The notes: generated from the letters alone by a model not told the origin. A stretch of DNA of 5,435 nucleotides from Saprospiraceae bacterium (GCA_023300255.1 JALZWC010000383.1:1-5435); one strand, 5' to 3'. Shown: positions 1 to 5,346, counted from the first letter of the stretch. Numbers and translations: made by a program.

Positions 1-755
1 ATTCGATTTTCGATATTTTAACGGATATGCCCCCACTACTATATCAGTATTTTTTATGGGTTCATTTATTCCCATTCTTTACAGTAGTGGTAAAATTAAT
101 AAAGGATCATTTCGAGCAAAGACAAAAAATAGAGGCACTTAAAAAGGAAAAAGCCAATGCGGAATTAGGTTTTTTAAAGGCACAATTACATCCTCATTTT
201 TTATTCAACACCTTAAATAACTTATATACCTTAACCCTCTATAAATCGGATGCCGCACCAGATATCGTATTAAAGCTAGCGAAGATATTAGACTATACAA
301 TGCACCAAGATAAAAACAAAGAGATTCTAATAGGCAAAGAAATTGCTTTGATTGAAGATTATATCGATCTAGAGTTATTGCGTTATGGCCAGCGATTAGA
401 TTTTGTTTTTAATAAACAGGTGGAAAATGAAACCGCAACTATTGCCCCATTAGTCTTATTATCTATAGTAGAAAATGCTTTTAAACACGGTGCAAGTGGA
501 GATCATAGTCGGCCTAAAATACACATTGATTTACAAGTCAAAAACGGAGAATTACAATTTAATGTTTTTAATTCTAAGCCAAGTATTGTTCAGGCGGATA
601 AAACGAATTTTAAAAAAGGAATAGGCATGAATAACATTAAACGGCAGTTAGTTTTGTTGTATAAGGATCAACATCAATTTGATATAGTAGAGACTATTGA
701 TAGCTATCGAGTAATTTTGAAAATTAAATTGATAAAGGAATTGGCGCTTAATTAA
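1..755 (+). CDS. LytS/YehU-type sensor histidine kinase, 5' partial
   Basis: This is an inner-membrane sensor kinase of the His_kinase (PF06580)/HATPase_c type, which normally phosphorylates a LytTR-family response regulator. The frame is open from base 3, so the ATG at 27 is probably internal. Alignment with the paralogue downstream suggests that roughly 115 N-terminal residues, with most membrane segments, lie outside the window. Counting from that ATG: the last hydrophobic segment is about residues 4-25, a charged coiled-coil linker covers 26-50, the phosphoacceptor motif QLHPHFLFNTLN is at 53-64 with His57, the YIDLELLRYG segment is at 112-121, the N-box VENAFKHG is at 148-155 and the G-box GIGMNNIKRQL is at 198-208. 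All key catalytic residues are present, so it should be active. Its regulator is not visible here. The next gene starts 89 bases downstream on the same strand and could be co-transcribed. The family assignment is firm; the signal sensed is unknown. Confidence 0.93.
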   Translation, partial: SIFDILTDMPPLLYQYFLWVHLFPFFTVVVKLIKDHFEQRQKIEALKKEKANAELGFLKAQLHPHFLFNTLNNLYTLTLYKSDAAPDIVLKLAKILDYTMHQDKNKEILIGKEIALIEDYIDLELLRYGQRLDFVFNKQVENETATIAPLVLLSIVENAFKHGASGDHSRPKIHIDLQVKNGELQFNVFNSKPSIVQADKTNFKKGIGMNNIKRQLVLLYKDQHQFDIVETIDSYRVILKIKLIKELALN

Positions 756-844
756 TTAGCGTGTAAGATAACCTTGGGATAGTGTCCCTATCACCTTGTC
801 ATTCTGCAAGGATCTCAATAAATTAAATCAAGTCATCCTATTTA

Positions 845-1897
845 ATGGAAAAACAATTCAATATAATTGAACAAATTTTGAACAACAGGGTATTAGCTCA
901 TATACTGTTTTGGGCAAGCACCTTAATTATATTCCCTATTTATACTAAGCTTATTGGAATACCATTCTTGGCAGGTTTTATTATTAAACTTTTTTTTCTA
1001 CCTGTTCAAATATTGGCTACTTATTATTTGATTTATTATCAAATCCCTAAATTTATGTATCAAAAAAGGTATGTCCGTTTCGGGATTTCCTTATTATTAA
1101 GTATCTTACTTTTTTCTACCCTTGCTAATTTGGTAGAAGATTTAGGTTTAGCACAAATCATGACCGGCTATGAAGATGAACCCCAGAGTCTTTCAGAAAT
1201 ATTGTCTAATCCATTTGCCAATGCCGAATACAATGCAGAAGATGTTTATTTAACTGTTTTTATGGTGACTGCTATAAAATTCCTCAAACAACAGATAGAA
1301 GAAAAAACACAAATGGATATCTTAGAACAAGAAAAAACCAATGCAGAAATAAAATTATTAAAGGCGCAAATCAATCCTAGAATACTATCGAAGACGCTTT
1401 ATCAGTTACATGAATTGGCTAAAGAGAAATCGGATATGGCACCTGAAGTGGTGATTAAATTATCCGAAATGTTGGATTATATGTTATACCAATGCAACGC
1501 CCCTAAAGTACTCATTAGAAAAGAAATAGAACTGATACAACATTATTTAGACTTAGAAAAAATACGCTACGGTGACCAACTTAAATTAAAATTCTTCCAT
1601 AGAATAAATAATAAATTTTCAGAAATTACACCCTTATTATTGTTAAGTTTTATCGAATCATTTTTTTCTGAAATAGAAAACATTCCAGTAAATCCAAGTA
1701 TAGAAATACTATTAATCGAAAAAGAGGCTCTGCTTAATTTAAAACTAATTTCTAATCTAATAAACGATAATAGTAACAATCACAGTAATGTTAAAAAGCA
1801 GTTAGCACTACTCTACCCTGAGCAATACACACTTACAAGTGATTCCAAAAATGGAATGCAAAGTGTTGAACTTAATGTACAGCTAATACCTAAATAA
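845..1897 (+). CDS. LytS-type histidine kinase paralogue, probable pseudokinase
   Basis: This 350-residue protein is homologous along its visible length to the kinase just upstream. Hydrophobic segments at about 16-33, 41-65 and 78-98 look like membrane helices, with a further partly hydrophobic stretch at 133-147. A coiled-coil linker (148-172) is followed by the dimerisation region. Structural signatures are kept: LLKAQINP (171-178), KSDMAPEVVIKL (195-206), HYLDLEKIRYG (233-243) and VKKQLALLY (316-324). The catalytic ones are gone: the family INPHFLFN reads INPRILSK (176-183, His to Arg179), the N-box ENAFKHG reads ESFFSEI (271-277, Asn to Ser272), and the G-box GIGM reads SNNH (310-313). 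It should therefore neither bind ATP normally nor autophosphorylate. The frame is intact and the C-terminus aligns with that of its neighbour, so this looks like a maintained non-catalytic protein rather than a frameshifted wreck; recent decay cannot be excluded. A role as regulator or dimer partner of the active kinase is inference. Confidence 0.88.
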   Translation: MEKQFNIIEQILNNRVLAHILFWASTLIIFPIYTKLIGIPFLAGFIIKLFFLPVQILATYYLIYYQIPKFMYQKRYVRFGISLLLSILLFSTLANLVEDLGLAQIMTGYEDEPQSLSEILSNPFANAEYNAEDVYLTVFMVTAIKFLKQQIEEKTQMDILEQEKTNAEIKLLKAQINPRILSKTLYQLHELAKEKSDMAPEVVIKLSEMLDYMLYQCNAPKVLIRKEIELIQHYLDLEKIRYGDQLKLKFFHRINNKFSEITPLLLLSFIESFFSEIENIPVNPSIEILLIEKEALLNLKLISNLINDNSNNHSNVKKQLALLYPEQYTLTSDSKNGMQSVELNVQLIPK

Positions 1898-2044
1898 ATT
1901 GAGTATAAAACAATTCTGGGGCAGCCAATTAACTCATCCGATCACTTCCAGTGGTCGGATGAGCCGTCCAGCTTGATCCGACCACTGGAAGTGATCGGAC
2001 CAATTGGGCTGGCAATGGCCCAATTTTGTTTTACACTCAATTTA
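1895..2044. repeat. Composite ~150-base inverted-repeat element
   Basis: This is a long, nested inverted repeat. The outer arms are 1895-1913 (TAAATTGAGTATAAAACAA) and 2026-2044, 19 bases with one mismatch. The left arm begins on the TAA stop codon of the pseudokinase gene. A middle pair, about 1922-1930 with 2002-2011, matches with one bulge. The inner arms 1937-1959 and 1977-1999 are 23 bases and perfectly complementary, around a 17-base loop. The inner part is clearly more GC-rich than the flanks. Each inner arm is also a hairpin in its own right: 1933-1963 makes a 14-bp stem with one G.T pair and a TCC loop. It could be a MITE-like or REP-like element, or a structured 3' UTR. No transposase is nearby and no target-site duplication was identified. 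Confidence 0.85.
2002..2032 (+). terminator. Candidate intrinsic terminator within the composite repeat
   Basis: AATTGGGC (2002-2009) pairs perfectly with GCCCAATT (2018-2025) across an 8-base loop, and is followed directly by TTGTTTT. This is the layout of a rho-independent terminator and it would end transcripts of the kinase/pseudokinase pair. The same bases can also pair with the left half of the larger inverted repeat, so the two folds compete. Confidence 0.5.
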
Positions 2045-2137
2045 ATAGGTAGACGAATTTCTTTTAGCTTACCCCTATTACATTCAACTAAATCGAATAA
2101 AATATCAGAAGGAATACTTAACTTGCGTTAAATTAAT

Positions 2138-2180
2138 TAGACTTGTTCATATACCAACTTGTTATTTGTGAATAAGTCTA
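2138..2180. promoter_or_regulatory. Inverted repeat upstream of the oxidoreductase (candidate operator or 5' UTR hairpin)
   Basis: TAGACTTGTTCA (2138-2149) and TGAATAAGTCTA (2169-2180) are complementary over 12 bases with one G.T pair, separated by 19 bases. The heptamer ACTTGTT also occurs twice in direct orientation (2141 and 2157, 16 bases apart). The second arm ends 22 bases before the oxidoreductase start codon, so a bound regulator or a folded leader could control that gene. No regulator gene is adjacent and the function is not shown by the sequence. In the rest of this gap (2045-2137) I see no gene and no convincing promoter. Confidence 0.4.
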
Positions 2181-2202
2181 TTGTATTAAACTAACCAAAC
2201 AT

Positions 2203-3201
2203 ATGAATAAGCAGATTAAATTAGCTAAGCGCCCAGTTGGAATGCCAGATGAGTCTACTTGGACTTTCGAAACTAGCGCGATTCCATCTCCAAAAGAGGG
2301 AGAATTTTTATTAAAACAAGAATATATATCCTTAGATCCAGCTATGCGTGGATGGATGAATGATGCCAAGTCTTACATTCCTCCAGTACAAATAGGAGAA
2401 GTAATGCGAGCAGGTTCTATCGGAACGGTAATAGAAAGTAAGCATCCAGAATTTAAAGTAGGTGATGTGCTGAGTGGATGGGGTGGGGTACAACAATATC
2501 TTGTTTCCACTGGACAGGGGTTCTTTAAAGTAGATGCGAATTTGGCGCCAATGCCAGTATATATCGGTACTTTAGGAATGCCTGGTATGACGGCTTATTT
2601 TGGTATACTAGAGGTCGGTAAAATTAAAGAAGGAGATGTTGTATTGGTATCAGGTGCTGCGGGTGCGGTAGGAAGCGTTGTTGGCCAAATTGCAAAAATA
2701 AAAGGTTGTACGGTAATTGGAATTGCAGGTGGACCAGAGAAATGCAAGTATGTAACAGAAACTTTAGGTTTTGATGGTGCTATTGACTATAAGAACGGGG
2801 ATATGAAAAAAGAACTTCGTGCGCTATGTCCTAAAGGAATTGATGTATACTTTGATAACGTCGGTGGAGAGATTTTAGATTTAGCTTTAACTAGAATTAG
2901 AAGAGATGCTAGAATTGTTATTTGTGGAGCAATCTCTCAATACAATAATACGACACCTATAAAAGGGCCATCTAATTACTTGTCTTTGTTGGTCAATAGA
3001 GGGACAATGCAAGGAATGGTGGTGATGGATTATGCACCAAATTTTGGCAAGGCGGCAATGGATATGGGCACTTGGATGGCACAAGGAAAATTGAAATCTA
3101 GAGAAGATATCTATGATGGTATCGAAAACTTTAGAGAGACTTTTACTCGGTTATTTACGGGAGAAAAAATGGGAAAATTAGTATTGAAAGTTTCCGAATA
3201 G
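2203..3201 (+). CDS. NADP-dependent oxidoreductase, CurA/COG2130-type medium-chain reductase
   Basis: This 332-residue cytosolic enzyme belongs to the zinc-independent medium-chain dehydrogenase/reductase group that includes E. coli CurA and mammalian prostaglandin/leukotriene reductases. Members use NADPH to reduce the C=C bond of enals, enones and similar compounds. The N-terminal catalytic domain carries SLDPAMRGWM (43-52), the group's DPxMRG signature. GMPGMTAYFG (125-134) leads into the Rossmann domain with the nucleotide loop SGAAGAVGS (150-158). AGGPEKC (175-181) holds Lys180, a position linked in this group to NADPH preference. FDNVGG (217-222) and CGAISQYN (241-248) are further group signatures. 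No zinc-binding His/Cys set is present, as expected. The length is normal and the ATG at 2203 gives a proper N-terminus. It has its own upstream inverted repeat and a downstream hairpin, so it is probably monocistronic. The physiological substrate cannot be read from the sequence; detoxification of reactive aldehydes or ketones is a family-based guess. Confidence 0.95.
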   Translation: MNKQIKLAKRPVGMPDESTWTFETSAIPSPKEGEFLLKQEYISLDPAMRGWMNDAKSYIPPVQIGEVMRAGSIGTVIESKHPEFKVGDVLSGWGGVQQYLVSTGQGFFKVDANLAPMPVYIGTLGMPGMTAYFGILEVGKIKEGDVVLVSGAAGAVGSVVGQIAKIKGCTVIGIAGGPEKCKYVTETLGFDGAIDYKNGDMKKELRALCPKGIDVYFDNVGGEILDLALTRIRRDARIVICGAISQYNNTTPIKGPSNYLSLLVNRGTMQGMVVMDYAPNFGKAAMDMGTWMAQGKLKSREDIYDGIENFRETFTRLFTGEKMGKLVLKVSE

Positions 3202-3245
3202 ACAATTGAAATTACTTGTCTGCCTTTATTGGTGGCATCAGGTAT

Positions 3246-3294
3246 ACGAAGAGGTGCGGAAAAATAGCATATGCTTTTTTCCGCATCTCTTCGT
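3246..3294. terminator. 22-bp hairpin, probable terminator of the oxidoreductase gene
   Basis: ACGAAGAGGTGCGGAAAAA (3246-3264) pairs with 3276-3294 with one G.T pair. After a single bulged T (3265) the stem continues AGC/GCT to a four-base ATAT loop, giving 22 pairs. TTTAATAC follows the stem. It starts 44 bases after the oxidoreductase stop codon and ends 32 bases before prmC. The A-run and T-run inside the stem make it able to act in both directions. A poor following T-run keeps the terminator call moderate; it could also be a leader hairpin of prmC. Confidence 0.62.
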
Positions 3295-3326
3295 TTAATA
3301 CTATATATCGTTAATTCTCACTTGAC

Positions 3327-4160
3327 ATGACTATTGAAGAAACACACCAAGCACTCAACAAATCTATCCAACCTATATATGGAGAACGAGAAGCTGCAAG
3401 TATTACTCGAATTGTTTTTGAAGATGCTTTCCAATTGTTTGACTTCAACTCTAAAAAAGAATTCTTATATACCGATAAATTATTAGCTATTCAGCAACGC
3501 TTATTAAAACAAGAGCCTGTCCAATATGTACTAGGACAAGCTGATTTTTATGGATTGAAATTTAAGGTCTCTTCTGATGTATTGATTCCACGACCAGAGA
3601 CAGAAGAGTTGGTGCATTGGGTTTTAGAAACTAACCAATCAGTAGAACCTACCATTTTGGATATAGGTACAGGTAGCGGTTGTATACCTATCACCCTAAA
3701 GAAAAAACTACCAAGGGCTATTGTATCGGGCTTAGATGTTAGCGAAGCTGCATTAACAATTGCTAGAGCAAATGAAGCATTGAATGAGGTCGTACTTTTC
3801 TTTATTCAATTAGATATTTTACAAAAAGAAAATTGGGATAGCTTACCCGATTATGATATTATCATTAGTAATCCGCCTTATATACTACATAGCGAAGCCA
3901 CTTTAATGCCTACTTGGGTCAAAGATTATGAGCCAGCCTTAGCGCTTTTTGTAGAACATCCAGATACCTTACTTTTTTATCGAGTTATTGCTGATTTTGC
4001 TGCAATTCATTTAACACCAAGTGGTTACTTGTTTTTTGAGACTAATGAATTTAATGCTCAAAAAGTCGTTCAATTATTAGAGGAAAGAGCATTTCAAGAT
4101 ATTGTTATTCAAAAAGATATGTCTGGGAAGGAACGGATGATTCGGGCTAGAAGAAACTAA
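3327..4160 (+). CDS. prmC: Peptide chain release factor N(5)-glutamine methyltransferase PrmC (HemK)
   Basis: PrmC transfers a methyl group from S-adenosylmethionine to the glutamine of the GGQ motif in release factors RF1 and RF2, which tunes termination of translation in the cytosol. The 277-residue length is typical. The N-terminal helical release-factor-binding domain covers about 1-75 and ends in EPVQYVLGQADFYG (63-76). The family signature LIPRPETEELV follows at 86-96. The SAM-binding fold has motif I DIGTGSGC (112-119), the acidic GLDVS (135-139) and the catalytic SNPPYI (181-186) that holds the substrate glutamine. A conserved YEPALALF (about 201-208) follows. The ATG at 3327 matches the expected N-terminus. 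Neither prfA nor another translation gene is adjacent, and the gene stands alone between a hairpin and a repeat cluster. Nothing in it looks damaged. Confidence 0.97.
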   Translation: MTIEETHQALNKSIQPIYGEREAASITRIVFEDAFQLFDFNSKKEFLYTDKLLAIQQRLLKQEPVQYVLGQADFYGLKFKVSSDVLIPRPETEELVHWVLETNQSVEPTILDIGTGSGCIPITLKKKLPRAIVSGLDVSEAALTIARANEALNEVVLFFIQLDILQKENWDSLPDYDIIISNPPYILHSEATLMPTWVKDYEPALALFVEHPDTLLFYRVIADFAAIHLTPSGYLFFETNEFNAQKVVQLLEERAFQDIVIQKDMSGKERMIRARRN

Positions 4161-4164
4161 GACG

Positions 4165-4224
4165 GGGTTTTATTTTACTACATAGGATTTTATTTTACCA
4201 TATAGGATCTTATTTAACCACATA
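4165..4224. repeat. Three imperfect 20-base tandem repeats
   Basis: Three adjoining 20-base units occupy 4165-4184 (GGGTTTTATTTTACTACATA), 4185-4204 (GGATTTTATTTTACCATATA) and 4205-4224 (GGATCTTATTTAACCACATA). Neighbouring copies differ at three or four positions, mostly transitions. The array starts 4 bases after the prmC stop codon. The third copy is also the beginning of the left arm of the inverted repeat that follows, and an inverted relative of it closes the right arm. There are no unique spacers between copies, so this is not a CRISPR array. Confidence 0.85.
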
Positions 4225-4290
4225 GGTACATAGGTCACATAGGTTAGGCTTGTGCTATGTGATCTATGTACCTATGTGGTTAAGTAAGAT
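4207..4290. repeat. 36-bp inverted repeat with internal ACATAG units (element A)
   Basis: Arms 4207-4242 and 4255-4290 are complementary over 36 bases, with only two G.T positions (4213/4284 and 4234/4263), around a 12-base loop. The left arm holds ACATAG at 4220, 4228 and 4237 (steps of 8 and 9 bases). The same three-unit pattern recurs in the element at 5256-5346. No T-run follows, so it is not a standard terminator although it lies at the 3' end of prmC. It has no coding capacity. Confidence 0.9.
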
Positions 4291-4378
4291 ACTAGTTTAA
4301 TTTACTTTGTCTTTGACAAGAAAGTTTCTGCCAAATTTGTTCATCCCTTAATTTTTCCCTATCATCGTTTTAATATTT

Positions 4379-4399
4379 GAAGTTGTTCAAAACAACTTC
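4379..4399. promoter_or_regulatory. Perfect 9-bp inverted repeat just upstream of the MIP channel gene
   Basis: GAAGTTGTT (4379-4387) and AACAACTTC (4391-4399) are perfectly complementary around CAA. The repeat ends 18 bases before the channel start codon, so it could be an operator for a dimeric regulator or a small leader hairpin upstream of the ribosome-binding region. The intervening bases are A-rich and show no clear Shine-Dalgarno sequence. Confidence 0.42.
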
Positions 4400-4417
4400 T
4401 TAACAAAACGAAAAATC

Positions 4418-5146
4418 ATGACAGCATTTTTAGCAGAATTTATAGGCACGGCCATCCTAGTATTATTAGGGGATGGGGTAGTCGCCAATGTAGCATTGAG
4501 TAAAACAAAAGGAAATGATTCTGGATGGATCGTCATTACTATTGGTTGGGCAATTGCGGTATTTGCAGGAGTCGTTATAGCAGCAGCAGCGAGTGGTGCG
4601 CATCTCAATCCAGCAGTAACCTTAGGTTTTGCCGTTGCAGATTTTGGTGGTTTTGGATGGGAAAAAGTACCGATGTACTTAGCAGCGCAATTTCTTGGAG
4701 CTGCTTTCGGCGCTTTTTTAGTATGGGTACATTATCGCGATCATTTTGAAGCTACTGCTGATGAAGCTACTAAATTAAGTGTATTCGCCACTGGTCCAGA
4801 AATTAGGAATACGGCTTCGAATTTAATAGCGGAAACAATTGGTACCTTCGTTTTAGTATATGGTATTTTTCACATAGCAGGTGCAAGCGTAGGCGATCAA
4901 CCAGCTTCCTTGGGTGCATTAGATGGCTTAGTTGTCGCCTTACTAGTATTAGGTATTGGTTTGAGTCTTGGAGGGAATACGGGTTATGCGATTAATCCTG
5001 CAAGAGATTTATCTCCACGGATAATGCATGCGATATTGCCTATCTCTCGAAAAGGGAGTAGTGATTGGGGTTATGCTTGGATTCCTGTAGTTGGGCCTTT
5101 ATTAGGAGGGGTACTAGCAGCTCTTTTGTTTACTGCTTTGGGTTAA
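4418..5146 (+). CDS. glpF: MIP-family channel, aquaglyceroporin / glycerol facilitator type
   Basis: This 242-residue inner-membrane channel of the major intrinsic protein family should pass water and small neutral solutes such as glycerol. It has six hydrophobic helices at about 3-25, 37-58, 84-106, 133-154, 168-184 and 218-240, plus two half-helices. The first half-helix carries SGAHLNPAVTLG (59-70) and the second GYAINPARDLSPR (189-201). The Asp after NPAR (Asp197) is the usual mark of glycerol facilitators as opposed to strict water channels, and Trp44 and Arg196 fit the selectivity-filter positions. The usual NPARDxGP reads NPARDLSP, a mild departure (Ser199). At 242 residues it is shorter than E. 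coli GlpF. The ATG at 4418 leads directly into helix 1. No glycerol kinase or glycerol-3-phosphate dehydrogenase gene is visible, so the symbol is assigned at family level and the solute is inferred. Confidence 0.93.
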   Translation: MTAFLAEFIGTAILVLLGDGVVANVALSKTKGNDSGWIVITIGWAIAVFAGVVIAAAASGAHLNPAVTLGFAVADFGGFGWEKVPMYLAAQFLGAAFGAFLVWVHYRDHFEATADEATKLSVFATGPEIRNTASNLIAETIGTFVLVYGIFHIAGASVGDQPASLGALDGLVVALLVLGIGLSLGGNTGYAINPARDLSPRIMHAILPISRKGSSDWGYAWIPVVGPLLGGVLAALLFTALG

Positions 5147-5151
5147 TTTTA

Positions 5152-5173
5152 AAGTAATTCAGTTGAATTACTT
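5152..5173. other. Perfect 10-bp hairpin right after the channel stop codon
   Basis: AAGTAATTCA (5152-5161) and TGAATTACTT (5164-5173) are perfect complements around GT, starting 5 bases after the stop codon. The stem is AT-rich and not followed by a T-run, so it is more likely to protect or shape the 3' end of the mRNA than to terminate on its own. A stronger terminator follows 14 bases later. Confidence 0.5.
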
Positions 5174-5187
5174 CCTAACTCATATAT

Positions 5188-5228
5188 ATAATGGGCTTAG
5201 CTTTACCGCTAAGTCCATTATTATTTTT
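5188..5228 (+). terminator. Intrinsic terminator of the channel gene
   Basis: ATAATGGGCTTAGC (5188-5201) pairs with GCTAAGTCCATTAT (5208-5221) over 14 bases with one G.T pair and a six-base loop (TTTACC). It is followed by TATTTTT. Stem length, small loop and trailing T-run fit a rho-independent terminator for the gene ending at 5146. Confidence 0.75.
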
Positions 5229-5255
5229 ACTATTTACTATCTGCTTATTTGAGCA

Positions 5256-5346
5256 AAATTAAACGTAATATCTAAACACATAGGCACATAGTACACATAA
5301 TCTATGTGTACTATGTGCCTATGTGTTTAAATATTACGTTTAATTT
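5256..5346. repeat. 44-bp near-perfect palindrome with ACATAG units (element B)
   Basis: Arms 5256-5299 and 5303-5346 are complementary at 43 of 44 positions (C5272 opposite A5330), with a three-base loop (ATC). The left arm contains ACATAG at 5278 and 5286 and ACATA at 5295, the same steps of 8 and 9 bases as in the element at 4207-4290. This shows that the two are copies of one repeat family. The outer 16 bases of the arm (AAATTAAACGTAATAT) are not shared with the other copy. It lies between the terminator of the channel gene and the start of the next gene, and has no coding capacity. Confidence 0.92.

Noticed and set aside
771..811. Two short hairpins between the kinase genes (GATAG/CTATC at 778-792 and CCTTG/CAAGG at 794-811)
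   Set aside because: Stems of five pairs without a T-run are within chance expectation, so no terminator or attenuator is claimed.
1567..1779. Minus-strand frame of 70 codons inside the pseudokinase gene
   Set aside because: It lies wholly inside a well-supported gene on the other strand and its product has no recognisable motif.
845..1897. Reading the second kinase gene as a frameshifted pseudogene
   Set aside because: No stop or frame change interrupts alignment with the neighbouring kinase from linker to C-terminus; the changes are substitutions at catalytic sites, so an intact CDS for a dead enzyme fits better.
1895..2044. Complete insertion sequence
   Set aside because: It is only about 150 bases long and has no room for a transposase gene; at most a non-autonomous element.
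2157..2170. Promoter -7 box before the oxidoreductase (GTTATTTG)
   Set aside because: It lacks the TA at the required distance from TTTG and overlaps the inverted repeat, so it is not distinguishable from background.
2178..2369. Minus-strand frame of 63 codons across the oxidoreductase start
   Set aside because: It overlaps the conserved N-terminus of a clear reductase gene and shows no family features; a shadow frame.
2887..3084. Minus-strand frame of 65 codons inside the oxidoreductase gene
   Set aside because: The His/Ser-rich product is typical of an antisense shadow, and the sense frame is clearly coding.
4165..4290. CRISPR array
   Set aside because: The repeats are contiguous without unique spacers, only three in number, and no cas gene is present.
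4306..4339. Bacteroidota-type promoter before the channel gene (TTTG at 4306-4309 and CAAATTTG at 4332-4339)
   Set aside because: The second box differs from TAnnTTTG in its first base and the spacing of 22 is slightly long; in AT-rich DNA this match is too weak to call.
4387..4749. Short frames on both strands inside the MIP channel gene (4387-4608 minus, 4525-4749 plus)
   Set aside because: Both overlap the conserved first NPA region in other frames and have no family resemblance.
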